Shown: positions 36,793-46,782 of the stretch, piece after piece
Layout: the number at the start of each line of letters is the position of its first letter
Numbering within the stretch: the first letter of the stretch is position 1
NCBI RefSeq assembly: GCF_017876775.1
Contig: NZ_JAGIOP010000002.1
Span: 1,240,001-1,304,000, forward strand
Direction of reading: 5' to 3'
Length of the DNA: 64,000 bases
From: Mycolicibacterium lutetiense
GTDB lineage: Bacteria > Actinomycetota > Actinomycetes > Mycobacteriales > Mycobacteriaceae
The notes under the pieces: model-generated
The model's input: the letters and a program-made list of their open reading frames with translations, nothing else
Databases searched by the model: none
Told to the model about the DNA's origin: nothing
Translations under genes and position numbers: made by a program

Positions 36793-37929
36793 TCAGCTTT
36801 CGGCGTGGCTGAGATGTGCCCGCAGCGCCGAGATCATGGCGCTCGTCGCGGTGGCACTGCCGCCTCCCAGCGGGAAGAAGTTGGCGAACGCGTGGATCAT
36901 CGACCGCTCCTCCCGGAGGTCCACCACCACCCCGGCGTCCTGCATGGCTCTCGCGTACCGGTTGCCCTCGTCCCGTAACGGGTCGAACCCGGCCGTGACC
37001 ACCAGTGCGGGCGGCAATCCGGAGAGATCCTCACTCAGCAGCGGTGACACCACCGGATCGTCGGCGGACACCTCGGCCCCATCGAGGTAGTGCCCGGAAA
37101 ACCAGTCCATGTCGCGTTTGCTCAGGAAGTAGCCGTCGGAAAACAGCGTCTTGGATCGGGTCTCGCTCGACATGTCGGTGACCGGATAGAGCAACAGCTG
37201 CAGCGCAGGCAGCGGCAACTCGGAGTCGCGGGCCTGTTGAGCCACCACGGCAGCCAGGTTGCCGCCCGCGCTGTCGCCCCCGACCACTATGCGCGTGGCA
37301 CCGAGGCCGGCCGCGTGGTCCAGTGCCCAACGGTAGGCGGCATAGGCGTCGTCGATCGCCGCCGGCGCCTTGTGCTCGGGCGCCAGCCGGTAGTCGACGG
37401 AGATCACCTGTATTCCGCCGTCCCGGCAGATCAGCCGGCACAGGCTGTCGTGGGTGTCGAGGTCACCGATCACGAAGCCGCCGCCGTGGAAGTACAGCAG
37501 CAGCGCCGAGGTGTCCGGGGATCCGGTGCCGTCCGGGACGTAACGTCGCGCCCGGAGAGGGCCGGCCGGGCCGGGAATCGAAATCTCGGTCACATCCGCG
37601 CGGATGCGGGGATCCATCATGGCCGCGGTGGCCCGCAGCGCGGCCCGCGATACGGCGACACCGGACTGCGAGCTGTGATCGGCGACCAGACCCCCGACTC
37701 CGGCGGCGTGTTCGGCGGCCAGGGTGAACTGCAGTGTGGTGTCCAGGGTGTTGCCGTCGACGACCACCGAACGCCCGCCCAGCAGCAGGCGTTTGGTCCG
37801 GTCGGAGATCCGCGGAATCGCCGACAGGGTGAACTTGGTTGCCCGCTGGAGCACTGCCTGTTTGACCGTGTCCCGGCTGTGGCCACCAGCTCCACCCAGG
37901 GCCTGCCCGCCTGGCAGACTTTCCGTCAT
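36793..37929 (-). CDS. lipN: Lipase/esterase LipN
   Basis: This 378-residue enzyme belongs to the hormone-sensitive lipase family of esterases. It has the oxyanion motif FHGGGF, the nucleophile elbow GDSAGGN, the acid DPLRDEG and the His in SMIHAFANF. Starting at ATG 37929 it begins MTESLPGG, like LipN of M. tuberculosis (Rv2970c, 376 residues), and GAGGGAG is just upstream. A GTG at 37965 would add 12 residues. The ATG overlaps, on the opposite strand, the ATG of the first aldo/keto reductase gene (shared CATG). Confidence 0.92.
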   Translation of the reverse strand: MTESLPGGQALGGAGGHSRDTVKQAVLQRATKFTLSAIPRISDRTKRLLLGGRSVVVDGNTLDTTLQFTLAAEHAAGVGGLVADHSSQSGVAVSRAALRATAAMMDPRIRADVTEISIPGPAGPLRARRYVPDGTGSPDTSALLLYFHGGGFVIGDLDTHDSLCRLICRDGGIQVISVDYRLAPEHKAPAAIDDAYAAYRWALDHAAGLGATRIVVGGDSAGGNLAAVVAQQARDSELPLPALQLLLYPVTDMSSETRSKTLFSDGYFLSKRDMDWFSGHYLDGAEVSADDPVVSPLLSEDLSGLPPALVVTAGFDPLRDEGNRYARAMQDAGVVVDLREERSMIHAFANFFPLGGGSATATSAMISALRAHLSHAES

Positions 37930-38770
37930 GGCTGCTCCCTCTGTAAGTCCTCGCGTCACGCTCAATGACGGTAATTCGATACCGCAGGTCGGGTTGGGAG
38001 TTTGGCAGACCCCTGCCGAGGAGACCGAACGGGCAGTGACCGCGGCCCTGCGGACCGGCTACCGGCACATCGACACCGCCGCCGCGTACCGCAACGAGCC
38101 AGAGACCGGCCGCGGCCTGGCCAACTCCGGGGTGCCCCGCGAAGACGTGTTCCTGGTGACCAAGCTGTGGAACAGCGACCAGGGATACGACTCAACGCTG
38201 GCCGCGTTCGACGCCAGCCTGGATCGGCTCGGTGTCGACTACCTCGACCTGTATCTCATCCACTGGCCGGTGCCGGCCAACAACGCCTACGTCGACACCT
38301 TCAAGGCCTTCGCGCACCTGCGGGACCAGGGCCGGATCCGGTCCATCGGGGTCAGCAACTTCGCGCCCGAACACCTGACCGTGCTGATCGACGCCACCGG
38401 CATCGTGCCTGCGGTCAATCAGATCGAATTGCACCCGCTCCTACCGCAACACGAGCTTCGCGAGGTCCACGCCAGATTGGGCATCGCGACCGAGGCATGG
38501 AGCCCGCTGGGACAGGGCTCCCTGCTCACCGATCCGGTGATCACCGGCATCGCCGAACGGCACGGTAAAACCCCCGCACAGGTACTGATTAGGTGGCATA
38601 TACATCTGGGTAATATCGTCATCCCCAAGTCGGTGAATCCCGAGCGGATTGCCAGCAATTTCGACGTGTTCGATTTCGATCTGGACGCATCGGACATGTC
38701 GGCCATCGCCTCGCTGGAGACGGACACCCGCCTGGGACCCGACCCTCGAACCTTCAACTTCACAGGATAG
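37928..38770 (+). CDS. Aldo/keto reductase (first of two)
   Basis: This 280-residue NADPH-dependent aldo/keto reductase has the complete (beta/alpha)8 signature: [12 protein letters not shown] with catalytic Asp and Tyr, [12 protein letters not shown] with Lys, IHWPVP with His, and the cofactor motif [14 protein letters not shown]. It resembles the tandem AKRs MSMEG_2407/2408. Substrate is unknown; small ketones and methylglyoxal are common. ATG 37928 has no obvious ribosome site and its first two bases overlap the lipN ATG on the other strand, so a leaderless transcript is likely. M. tuberculosis has only one such gene at this locus. Confidence 0.9.
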   Translation: MAAPSVSPRVTLNDGNSIPQVGLGVWQTPAEETERAVTAALRTGYRHIDTAAAYRNEPETGRGLANSGVPREDVFLVTKLWNSDQGYDSTLAAFDASLDRLGVDYLDLYLIHWPVPANNAYVDTFKAFAHLRDQGRIRSIGVSNFAPEHLTVLIDATGIVPAVNQIELHPLLPQHELREVHARLGIATEAWSPLGQGSLLTDPVITGIAERHGKTPAQVLIRWHIHLGNIVIPKSVNPERIASNFDVFDFDLDASDMSAIASLETDTRLGPDPRTFNFTG

Positions 38771-38775
38771 GTGCC

Positions 38776-39618
38776 ATGACCTCCTCGGACGGGGCCGCGA
38801 TTCCCACCGTCACGCTGAACGACGACCGTACGATCCCGGTCGTCGGTCTCGGCGTCGGCGGACTCTCGGATTCCGAGGCAGAGCGCGCCGTGTCCACGGC
38901 CTTGGAAGCCGGTTACCGGCTGATCGACACCGCGGCGGCCTATGAAAATGAGGCCGGGGTCGGCCGTGCCATCGCGGCATCGGGCATCCCGCGCGAGGAG
39001 ATCTCGGTCACCACCAAGCTGGCCATCACCGATCACGGTTTCACGTCGTCGCAGGACGCCGGGCGGGCCAGCCTGGAGCGGCTCGGCCTCGATTATGTGG
39101 ACCTCTATCTGATCCATTGGCCCGGCAACGACATCGGCAAGTACGTCGACAGCTGGGGTGGACTGATGGCACTCAAGCAGGCCGGGCTGACCCGTTCCAC
39201 CGGGGTGGCCAACTTCAGCCCCGAGAACCTGTCGACGATCGTCGATCTGACGTACGTCGCACCTGCGGTCAACCAGATCGAGCTGCACCCCCTGCTCAAC
39301 CAGAGTGCCTGGCGCGCCGCCAACGCCCAGTACAACGTCGTCACGCAGGCCTACAGCCCGCTCGGTGTCGGCAGCCTCCTGGACAACCCGGCCGTCACGG
39401 CCGTCGCCGAGGCACACGGCAAGACCCCGGCCCAGGTGCTGATCCGCTGGAGCATCCAACTGGGCAACAGCGTGATCTCCCGGTCGACCAACCCGGAGCG
39501 GATCGCCTCCAACCTCGACGTGTTCGGCTTCGAACTGACCGCCGATGAGATCGCGGCTCTCGACAGTCTCGATAATGGCACCCGCTTCCGGCCCGACCCG
39601 GCGACCTTCACGGGCTAG
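38776..39618 (+). CDS. Aldo/keto reductase (second of two; Rv2971 type)
   Basis: This is a second 280-residue aldo/keto reductase, beginning [16 protein letters not shown]. It keeps the catalytic tetrad in [29 protein letters not shown] and the cofactor motif [14 protein letters not shown]. It is clearly a paralogue of the gene 5 bases upstream and probably cotranscribed with it. Its stop codon shares the bases CTAG with the stop of the convergent nuclease gene. It is the orthologue of Rv2971. Confidence 0.92.
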   Translation: MTSSDGAAIPTVTLNDDRTIPVVGLGVGGLSDSEAERAVSTALEAGYRLIDTAAAYENEAGVGRAIAASGIPREEISVTTKLAITDHGFTSSQDAGRASLERLGLDYVDLYLIHWPGNDIGKYVDSWGGLMALKQAGLTRSTGVANFSPENLSTIVDLTYVAPAVNQIELHPLLNQSAWRAANAQYNVVTQAYSPLGVGSLLDNPAVTAVAEAHGKTPAQVLIRWSIQLGNSVISRSTNPERIASNLDVFGFELTADEIAALDSLDNGTRFRPDPATFTG

Positions 39619-40322
39619 CCCGTCGGGCAGGTGCCCGCGGCGTCGCGGAGAACCCCGGCCGACGCGGTGTCGACCGGGAGCGCGTAGCCGCGCAGCACCT
39701 CGACGAACTGCACCGAGTACTGACACCAGAACGCCTGATTGGGCGGCATCCAGCGGGCGGGTTCCTGATCGCCCTTGTCCTGATTGGGTTTTCCGGCGAC
39801 CGCCAGCAGATTGGCCGGGTCGTTGGCGAACCGCAGCCGCAGATCGTCGGGCCAGTCTCGCGCGCCCAGGTCCCAGGCCAATGCCAACGGCACGATGTGG
39901 TCGATCTGCACCGAGGCACCGGTCCGGTTGCCTCGGACGAATGACACGACCGCATTGGTATACGGGTCGTGCAGGGTGCCGGTCGCCACGGCGGTCGGAC
40001 ACCGCTTGATCGCGACGAAGGTCTTGTCCACGAGGTCGCGGTCGAGGATGTCGTTGCGGGTGTCACAGCCGTTGTGGCCACCGGGGGCGCTGTTGTCGTC
40101 GTCCCATGAGTCACCGTACGCCGCGCGGCGATAGTCGTTGCTCCGCACCCGCATCGGTATCTCGGGCACTCCGGCCAACAGGTCGACCCCGGGCGCGACG
40201 CTGGGCGGTTGCGCCTGGGCGGAGAACCGGTCGGGACGTTGTGTCGACCACGCCACCTGGACGGCGACGACCACTGCGAGTGCCACGGCGGCGGCCAGCC
40301 ACCACATCCGGCGGCGGGTCAT
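39615..40322 (-). CDS. Exported HNH nuclease-like protein (Rv2972c type)
   Basis: The 235-residue protein has an N-terminal export signal or anchor ([20 protein letters not shown]) and then a domain of the DUF1524/HNH type: [19 protein letters not shown] with the core His-Ile-Val pair and [19 protein letters not shown] with Asn as part of the betabeta-alpha metal fold. Cys pairs ([25 protein letters not shown]) fit an exported protein with disulfides. Such secreted nucleases digest DNA outside the cell. Function is inferred from fold only. It overlaps recG by four bases. Confidence 0.85.
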   Translation of the reverse strand: MTRRRMWWLAAAVALAVVVAVQVAWSTQRPDRFSAQAQPPSVAPGVDLLAGVPEIPMRVRSNDYRRAAYGDSWDDDNSAPGGHNGCDTRNDILDRDLVDKTFVAIKRCPTAVATGTLHDPYTNAVVSFVRGNRTGASVQIDHIVPLALAWDLGARDWPDDLRLRFANDPANLLAVAGKPNQDKGDQEPARWMPPNQAFWCQYSVQFVEVLRGYALPVDTASAGVLRDAAGTCPTG

Positions 40323-42568
40323 GCCTTGTCCAGATATTCGACGCGGTCCGTATTCACGAATTGTGCTGCCAGCAGGTCCATTCCGGGATCATGCGGACTC
40401 TGCGCGTAGCGCTGCTCGCAGAATGCCCGGGCTTCCTGGATCACTTCGAGATGGTCCCGCAGAGACAGGAAGCGCAAGTTGATGGTGCGCCCGGACTGGT
40501 TGAGGCCCAGCACATCTCCCTCGCGACGCTCGTCGAGATCCAGATCCGCCAGGGCGAATCCGTCCAGGGTCGCCGCCACGGCCTTGATCCGTTCACCTGC
40601 CTTGGACGTCTCCGGCAGCCGGGTGGCCAACAGGCACAGGCTGGGATGCTGCCCCCGGCCGATCCGGCCGCGCAGCTGATGCAGCTGGCTGATGCCGAAC
40701 CGGTCGGCGTCCATCACCACCATCATGGTGGAGTTGGGCACATCGACGCCGACCTCGATGACGGTGGTACACACCAGCACATCGATCTCGCCGGCCCGGA
40801 ACAAGCCCATCACCGCGTCCTTCTCCTCACCGGACAGTCGGCCGTGCATCAGGCCGAGCCGCAACCCGGACAGCGGACCCGCACCCAACCGGTCGAACAG
40901 CTCGACCACCGTGACCGGCGGCGGACCCCCGCGCTCTTCGCTCTTGTCACCGGACTTGTCGGATTCGTCGATGCGCGAGGCGACCACATAGGCCTGACGC
41001 CCCGCGGCCACCTCCTCGCGGATGCGGGCCCAGGCCCGGTCCAGCCAGGCCGGCTTCTGCGAGATGAAAATGGCGTTGGTGGTGATGGGCTGGCGCCCCC
41101 TCGGCAGTTCGCGCAGCGTCGAGGTCTCCAGATCGCCGTACACGGTGAGCGCGACGGTGCGGGGTATCGGCGTGGCCGTCATCACCAGCAGATGGGGCGT
41201 CAATCCATCACGGGCCTTGGCGCGCAATGTGTCCCGTTGCTCCACACCGAACCGGTGCTGTTCGTCGACGACCACCATGCCCAGATTGTGGAACTCGACC
41301 GCCTCTTGCAGTAGTGCATGGGTGCCGACAACGATGCCGGCCCGCCCGGACGCCACCTCGTCGCGCACCGCACGCTTCTGCGGCGCCGTCATCGACCCGG
41401 TGAGCAGCGCGACCCCGGTCGAGGATTCAGCGCCGCCGAGTTGGCCCGCCATCGCCAGCGGACCCAGCACGTCGCGGATCGAGCGCGCATGTTGTGCGGC
41501 AAGCACCTCGGTGGGCGCCAGCAGCGCACACTGGTAGCCCGCATCGACCATCTGCAGCATCGCCAGCACCGACACGATGGTCTTGCCCGAGCCCACCTCG
41601 CCCTGCAACATCCGGTTCATCGGCCGCGTCGAGGCCAACTCGCCCGAGATCACCTCCAGCACCTCGGACTGCCCGGCGGTCAGTTCGAACGGCAGCCGAC
41701 CCCGCATCGCGGCGGCCAATCCGTCGCCGGTTCGTGGTGCGGCAGGGCCGGATTCACTCAGTTCGCTGTAGCGCCGGGCCACCAGCGCCCATTGCAGCCC
41801 GATGGCTTCGTCGAAGGTCAACCGCTCGCCGGCCCGCTCCCGCGCAGTAGTGTTCTCGGCCAAATGGACGGCCCGCAACGCCTCGTCTTCGGTCATCAGA
41901 TTGTGTTCGCGGACAAAGGATTCCGGGAGCGGGTCCGGGACCGGGTCGAGGACGTCGAGCGTCTGGCGCACGCACGCGTAGATGTCCCAGCTCTGCACCT
42001 TCGCCGAGGCCGGGTAGATCGGGAAGAAGTCTCGTTCGAACTCCGCCAGCATCTCCTCACCGGTGGCACCCGATGCCGACGCGATGGTCTTGAGCGACTT
42101 GGTCCCGATCTGCTTGCCGGGCGGCGGATTCAAGACCAGGAACGCCGGATGGTCCAGCTGCAGATTGTTGCGAAAGTACTTGACCTCGCCGGAGAGCATC
42201 AGCCGCGTACCTTTTTCCAGCTTGTCGACCATCCACCCCGCGTTGAAGAACGTCGCAGTCACGGTGGGCCGATGCTCACCCAGGGTGACCCGCAGCCACG
42301 TCCGGCTCGTCTGCCGTCCGGTCTTCTTGTTGAAGGTCGGCTTCATGCCGCCGGTCTTGGTCTCGGTGACGACCTCGATGAACGTGACGTGCTCACCTTC
42401 CTCCAGATCGAGGGCCTCACCTTCTCCGCGGACCGTCATCCCGTCGCTGTATTTACGGGGGTAATGCCGAAGCAGATCGTTGACGGTGACGATGTCGAAA
42501 TGCTCCTGGAGCGGCTTGGCTGCCTTTGCCCCGATCACCAGATCCAACCGGTCGCCGAGAGTGGCCAC
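40319..42568 (-). CDS. recG: ATP-dependent DNA helicase RecG
   Basis: RecG reverses stalled forks and branch-migrates Holliday junctions. The 749-residue product has the N-terminal wedge OB-domain (HVTFIEVVTETKTGGMKPTF), helicase motifs I (GEVGSGKTIV), II (VVDEQHRFG), III (VMTATPIPRTVALTVYGD), and the C-terminal TRG region (GRIGRGQHPSLCLL). Around residue 530 there is a Lys/Ser/Glu-rich insertion (DKSGDKSEERGG), not expected in the family. GTG 42568 overlaps the upstream gene's stop by one base. Confidence 0.96.
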   Translation of the reverse strand: MATLGDRLDLVIGAKAAKPLQEHFDIVTVNDLLRHYPRKYSDGMTVRGEGEALDLEEGEHVTFIEVVTETKTGGMKPTFNKKTGRQTSRTWLRVTLGEHRPTVTATFFNAGWMVDKLEKGTRLMLSGEVKYFRNNLQLDHPAFLVLNPPPGKQIGTKSLKTIASASGATGEEMLAEFERDFFPIYPASAKVQSWDIYACVRQTLDVLDPVPDPLPESFVREHNLMTEDEALRAVHLAENTTARERAGERLTFDEAIGLQWALVARRYSELSESGPAAPRTGDGLAAAMRGRLPFELTAGQSEVLEVISGELASTRPMNRMLQGEVGSGKTIVSVLAMLQMVDAGYQCALLAPTEVLAAQHARSIRDVLGPLAMAGQLGGAESSTGVALLTGSMTAPQKRAVRDEVASGRAGIVVGTHALLQEAVEFHNLGMVVVDEQHRFGVEQRDTLRAKARDGLTPHLLVMTATPIPRTVALTVYGDLETSTLRELPRGRQPITTNAIFISQKPAWLDRAWARIREEVAAGRQAYVVASRIDESDKSGDKSEERGGPPPVTVVELFDRLGAGPLSGLRLGLMHGRLSGEEKDAVMGLFRAGEIDVLVCTTVIEVGVDVPNSTMMVVMDADRFGISQLHQLRGRIGRGQHPSLCLLATRLPETSKAGERIKAVAATLDGFALADLDLDERREGDVLGLNQSGRTINLRFLSLRDHLEVIQEARAFCEQRYAQSPHDPGMDLLAAQFVNTDRVEYLDKA

Positions 42569-44193
42569 TACTCGACCCCGATCAGCAGGGCGTCACCATG
42601 GTGCCCTGTGTGATACGTCACCAATTCGGCACCGAGGTGCTGGCGGCGCACGTGGGCCTGCAGCGCGTCCCCCACGAGGCCGTCGACACCGTCGCCGGTG
42701 AGCACGGTGATCAGCTCTCCGCCGGCCACCATCAGCAAATCGATCAACCCGGCGGCCGCCGAGGTGAGGTCCGGCCCGACGATCAGCACCTCATCGCCGG
42801 CGATGCCAAGCCCGTCGCCCGGCTGACAGGCGCCCGCCCAGGTCAATGCATCTTCGGTGGCGATCCGCACCGCACCGTGCCGCGCACCCGCGGCGGCGCG
42901 CGCCATCGTGTACCCGTCGTCGACGGCCTGTCGTCCCTCGTCGTGGACGGCCAGCGCCGCCAGCCCCTGCACCATCGATCCCGCAGGCACCGGCACCACG
43001 TCGATCCCCCAGCCGATCGCCGCCGTGCAGCCCGCGACCAACTCCTCTGCGGCGACATACCCGTTGGGCAGCACCATGACCTGGGCCGCACCCACATCGA
43101 TCAAGGCCCGCAGCAGCTGCTGCGCGTTGATCGGCGCGCCGGCATCGGGTCGCAACACCTGCGCACCCTCACCGGCGAACAGTTCGACACCGCCGTCCCC
43201 GTCGACCACTGCCAGCACGGCGCGCTCGCGGGCCCAGCCCCCGGCGGGCCGGACGCCGGCGGCGACGGTCAGCGCAGTGATCTGAATCCGGTTCAGCGAC
43301 CCCACCCCCAGCCCAGCCTCGACCGCAGCCCCGGCATCGTCGAGGTGGACGTGCACCGAGTACTGATCGCTGCCCGAGGCGGCGATCGCCACCGACTCAC
43401 CGATCTGCTCCAGCGCTGCCCGCAGCCCCTCGACGGCAGGCGCACCGCACCCGCTCAGCAGGTACATGACCTCGAACTGTGGCGGTGCCGCCGCGGCCGC
43501 CAGCGTGGCCTGCGGCGAGGCCGGGGTGTAGACCGGCCGGCGGGGCACGTGGCCGGCCAATGTGGCCGTCATGGCGTCTAGCAGGACGAGCAGGCCACGA
43601 CCGCCGGAATCGACCACCCCGGCCTTGGCCAGCACATCAAGTTGTTCCGGTGTGCGGTCCAGGGCGGCCGATGCAGCCTCACCGGCAGCGGCCGCCACCT
43701 CGGCAACCTCGCCGCCAGCGGCCGCGCACTGTTCACCGGCCACGGCGGCCGCCTGCAACACGGACACGATCGTCCCCGGCACTGGATCACCCATGGAGGT
43801 GACAGCCAGGACGGCGGCGTGACGCAGCGCCGTGCCGAACAGCGCGCCGTCCACCGCGGAGAGACCGCCGTCACGCCGGGCCGCAGCGGTGGTGATGACC
43901 TCGGCCAGGCCGAGCAGAATCTGGGACAGGATCACTCCGGAGTTGCCCCGAGCCCCCTGCAATGCCCCGGCCGCCAACGCGCCCGCCACCACTGCGAGGT
44001 CGGCGCCAACCGGCTCGGCATCGACATGCGCCCACGCCGAACGCATCGTGAACAGCATGTTTGTCCCGGTATCGGCATCAGCCACCGGGAACACATTGAG
44101 CCGGTTGATCTCGTCGGTATGGACGATCAGATCATCGACAGCGGCGTGAGCCCAGGCCCTCAGAGCGGAGGCATCCAGCTGCCGAGCCGACAT
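42568..44193 (-). CDS. DhaL/DAK2-domain (YloV-like) protein
   Basis: This 541-residue protein has an N-terminal DAK2 domain with the nucleotide/metal signature RLNVFPVADADTGTNMLFTM and a second, FakA-like C-terminal part. Relatives include FakA fatty-acid kinase and YloV. It may take part in phosphorylating fatty acids with a FakB partner, which is not seen here. The start MSARQLDASAL at ATG 44193 fits the family; the open frame runs further upstream. In M. tuberculosis the equivalent is recorded as two shorter genes (Rv2974c and Rv2975c), while here it is a single frame. Confidence 0.82.
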   Translation of the reverse strand: MSARQLDASALRAWAHAAVDDLIVHTDEINRLNVFPVADADTGTNMLFTMRSAWAHVDAEPVGADLAVVAGALAAGALQGARGNSGVILSQILLGLAEVITTAAARRDGGLSAVDGALFGTALRHAAVLAVTSMGDPVPGTIVSVLQAAAVAGEQCAAAGGEVAEVAAAAGEAASAALDRTPEQLDVLAKAGVVDSGGRGLLVLLDAMTATLAGHVPRRPVYTPASPQATLAAAAAPPQFEVMYLLSGCGAPAVEGLRAALEQIGESVAIAASGSDQYSVHVHLDDAGAAVEAGLGVGSLNRIQITALTVAAGVRPAGGWARERAVLAVVDGDGGVELFAGEGAQVLRPDAGAPINAQQLLRALIDVGAAQVMVLPNGYVAAEELVAGCTAAIGWGIDVVPVPAGSMVQGLAALAVHDEGRQAVDDGYTMARAAAGARHGAVRIATEDALTWAGACQPGDGLGIAGDEVLIVGPDLTSAAAGLIDLLMVAGGELITVLTGDGVDGLVGDALQAHVRRQHLGAELVTYHTGHHGDALLIGVE

Positions 44194-44353
44194 CGGACCT
44201 CCCAATCCCCGAATCAGATCCCCACCGAAACCCGGTGCGATCCCCCATTGCGGCGCGGTCATCGCCGTGGCTTCCAGCCTATCCAGTGACGATGACAAAC
44301 CCGATCAGAGCACCACCGGCTGTGCACAACCTGGGTCGTGTTCACGAGCCGTT

Positions 44354-44382
44354 TTGGCGATCCTCTGGCCTCCCGGTATTCT
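44354..44382 (+). promoter_or_regulatory. Promoter of rpmB
   Basis: TTGGCG (44354-44359) and TATTCT (44377-44382) are 17 bases apart, a good SigA-type pair. Transcription would start near 44389 and the ATG is at 44465 with GAGGAG ahead of it. Confidence 0.6.
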
Positions 44383-44464
44383 GATCAGGTTGTCGGGTCG
44401 AGCCCCGCCGTTTGCGGCGAGTGGGCCCAGTCCCCCCAAGTACTGATTTCGAGGAGTTGTTGAT

Positions 44465-44659
44465 ATGGCTGCCGTGTGCGATATCTGCGGAAAGGCACCT
44501 GGCTTCGGCAAGTCGGTGTCGCACTCGCATCGGCGGACCAGCCGGCGCTGGGATCCGAACATCCAGTCGGTGCGTGCCGTGGCGCGCCCGGGTGGCAACA
44601 AGCAGCGCGTGAACGCCTGCACCTCCTGCATCAAGGCCGGCAAGGTCTCGCGCGGCTAG
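44465..44659 (+). CDS. rpmB: 50S ribosomal protein L28, zinc-binding (C+) form
   Basis: The 64-residue protein [29 protein letters not shown]... ends [13 protein letters not shown]. Two CxxC pairs form the zinc ribbon of the C+ type L28. Mycobacteria also carry C- copies elsewhere, used under zinc starvation, so this is expected to be the zinc-replete copy. Divergent from the DhaL gene with 271 bases between the two starts. A SigA-type promoter and GAGGAG ribosome site precede it. Confidence 0.94.
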   Translation: MAAVCDICGKAPGFGKSVSHSHRRTSRRWDPNIQSVRAVARPGGNKQRVNACTSCIKAGKVSRG

Positions 44660-44728
44660 TTTCGCGCGCCTGACCGGTGCGCGACGCTTCTGTTTACCTG
44701 AGGAGACGGCAGGGTATGCCCTGTCGTC

Positions 44729-45076
44729 ATGACCTCACGTCGCGCACCACACACACCGATCTATGCATGTGCGGCCGCAATCGCGGTCGGTTTCGTGCTG
44801 TCCGCATGCGGCGGCACCAGTTCCGATGACAACACCACCTCGGAGACTCCCTCCACAACGGAGGCTCCGGTGACCTCGGAAGGTCCGGCGACCCATACCG
44901 AGACCACAGTCATCGAAACCCCGGTATCGCCTGGACCCGCGACGCCGTCGGCTGAGATGCCCGCGCCTACTGGCGACGGCGGCGGGGACATGACTATCCA
45001 GATACCCTCGCCGGGTATCCCCTCGCCCCCGCCGATCCCCGCGCCGCCCGCGATCCCCGCGATCCCTGGGCCCTGA
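44729..45076 (+). CDS. Small proline/threonine-rich lipoprotein
   Basis: This 115-residue product has a signal peptide ending in the lipobox LSACG (Cys27), then a Thr/Ser/Glu-rich stretch and a proline-rich end (PSPGIPSPPPIPAPPAIPAIP). No domain is recognised. Such short, low-complexity lipoproteins occur widely in mycobacteria and may be surface-displayed or wall-spanning. ATG 44729 follows the rpmB stop after 69 bases. It ends a few bases before the convergent ung stop. Confidence 0.75.
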   Translation: MTSRRAPHTPIYACAAAIAVGFVLSACGGTSSDDNTTSETPSTTEAPVTSEGPATHTETTVIETPVSPGPATPSAEMPAPTGDGGGDMTIQIPSPGIPSPPPIPAPPAIPAIPGP

Positions 45077-45081
45077 TCGCC

Positions 45082-45765
45082 TCAGGGCAGCCGCCATTCG
45101 ATCGGGTCGGCACCTTTCTGCTGCAGCAATTCGTTGGCCCGACTGAACGGGCGCGACCCGAAAAATCCACGCGACGCCGACAACGGTGACGGGTGCGATG
45201 ATTCGATCGTCGCGCAGTCACCTTCGGCCAGTAGCGGTTTGAGGGTCGACGCGTCACGCCCCCATAGCACCGCCACCATCGGCTGCTCGCGCGCGACGAG
45301 CGCCCGGATCGCACACTCCGTCACTGCTTCCCAACCCTTACCGCGGTGCGAGGCCGGCGTACCCGGCGACACCGTGAGCACCCTGTTGAGCAGCATCACG
45401 CCCTGTTCTGCCCACGGGGTGAGATCCCCGTTGGCCGGCTTCGGATAGCCCAGATCCTCGGTGTACTCGTTGAAGATGTTCGACAGGCTGCGCGGCAGCG
45501 GACGCACATCTGCGCCCACCGAGAAACTGAGGCCGACTGCATGCCCCGGTGTCGGGTAGGGATCCTGACCGACGATCAACACGCGCACCCGCTCAAAGGG
45601 AAAAGTGAAGGCGCGCAAAACATTCTGACCGGTAGGCAAATACTGCCTGCCTGCGGTGAGCTCGTCGCGGAGGAACTCACCCATCTGCGCGACGTGCGTT
45701 TCCACCGGCTCGAGCGCGCGGGCCCAGCCGTCCTCGACGAGTTCATTCAGGGGGCGTGGGGTCAC
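45082..45765 (-). CDS. ung: Uracil-DNA glycosylase
   Basis: Ung removes uracil from DNA. The 227-residue product has the water-activating motif [19 protein letters not shown], the Ser/Pro loop [22 protein letters not shown] and VLLNRVLTV. All active-site residues (Asp, Tyr, Phe, Asn, His) are visible. Start at 45765. The gene lies 24 bases after thiL on the same strand, as in M. tuberculosis Rv2976c-Rv2977c. Confidence 0.97.
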   Translation of the reverse strand: MTPRPLNELVEDGWARALEPVETHVAQMGEFLRDELTAGRQYLPTGQNVLRAFTFPFERVRVLIVGQDPYPTPGHAVGLSFSVGADVRPLPRSLSNIFNEYTEDLGYPKPANGDLTPWAEQGVMLLNRVLTVSPGTPASHRGKGWEAVTECAIRALVAREQPMVAVLWGRDASTLKPLLAEGDCATIESSHPSPLSASRGFFGSRPFSRANELLQQKGADPIEWRLP

Positions 45766-45789
45766 GGAAATCCAACTTAGCGTGAGCCG

Positions 45790-46782
45790 TCAGTCAAACG
45801 ACTGCCATCCCGCGTTTCCCTCCCACGCGGCGCCGTCGAGGAGCACCGCGGCCGGGCCGGCGAGCACCCGTCCGATGGCCCGCCACCCTGGCGGTGGCGC
45901 ACCGGGGAATGTCGCGACCAGCGCGTGGTCCTCGCCACCGCCCAGAACCCAGGCCAAGGGGTCGGCACCCACGGCTGTGGCGGCCTCGGCGACCGCCAGG
46001 CGATCGGTGTCGAGACGGCTGCTGTCCAGGTCGATGGCAACCCCGGAGGCCGTCGCGATGTGGCCCAGATCGGCGAGCAGGCCGTCGGAGACGTCGGTCA
46101 TGGCAGTGGCCCCGGCGTCGGCGGCCCGGGCGCCCTGACCGTAGGGCGGCTGCGGGGTGAGGTGTCGCTGCCGCAGGTCCCCGAATCCGGCGGGCCCGTC
46201 GACGCCGTGCTCCCACAGTGCGTACCCGGCTGCCGACCGTCCCAGCTCCCCCGCCACCGCGAGGGTGTCACCGGCGCGGGCACCGCTGCGGCGCACCGGT
46301 TCCCGGCCGCCGAGGTCACCGAGGACAGTGACCGATATCACCCACAGCGGAGCGCTGACCAGATCCCCACCGGCGATGCTGGCGCCCAGCCGACGCGCCT
46401 CATCCCACAGCCCGTCGGACAATTCCGCCGCGGCTGCGACAGCGGTATCGGGTGGTGCACCGAACGCCACCACGAACGCGGTGGCCCGGCCACCCATCGC
46501 CTCGATATCGGCGGCGTTCTGGGCGATGGCTTTGCGCCCGATGTCATGCGGCGTCGACCAGTCGAGCCGAAAATGGCGGTCCTGCACCAGCATGTCGGTG
46601 GAGACCGCGGTGCGCCCGTCGGACGCCGTCAGCACGGCCGCGTCGTCACCCGGGCCCAGCGTCACGGCATCGGCTTGCGCGCGTCCGAACACCAACCGGT
46701 CGATGACGACGAATTCCCCCGCGGTCGCCAGGGTGTCGCCGTCGTCGTCACCGGGATCGTCGCCGATCGTCTCGCCGGTCAT
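45790..46782 (-). CDS. thiL: Thiamine-monophosphate kinase
   Basis: ThiL phosphorylates thiamine monophosphate to the active diphosphate. The 330-residue product has the family's GPGDDAAVL motif, VSTDMLVQDRHFRLDW and MTDVSDGLLADLGHIA, and the C-terminal GGGEDHALVATFP. Family length and motif order are complete. It is followed by ung. In M. tuberculosis an IS1538 element stands next to this gene; here there is none. Confidence 0.95.
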   Translation of the reverse strand: MTGETIGDDPGDDDGDTLATAGEFVVIDRLVFGRAQADAVTLGPGDDAAVLTASDGRTAVSTDMLVQDRHFRLDWSTPHDIGRKAIAQNAADIEAMGGRATAFVVAFGAPPDTAVAAAAELSDGLWDEARRLGASIAGGDLVSAPLWVISVTVLGDLGGREPVRRSGARAGDTLAVAGELGRSAAGYALWEHGVDGPAGFGDLRQRHLTPQPPYGQGARAADAGATAMTDVSDGLLADLGHIATASGVAIDLDSSRLDTDRLAVAEAATAVGADPLAWVLGGGEDHALVATFPGAPPPGWRAIGRVLAGPAAVLLDGAAWEGNAGWQSFD

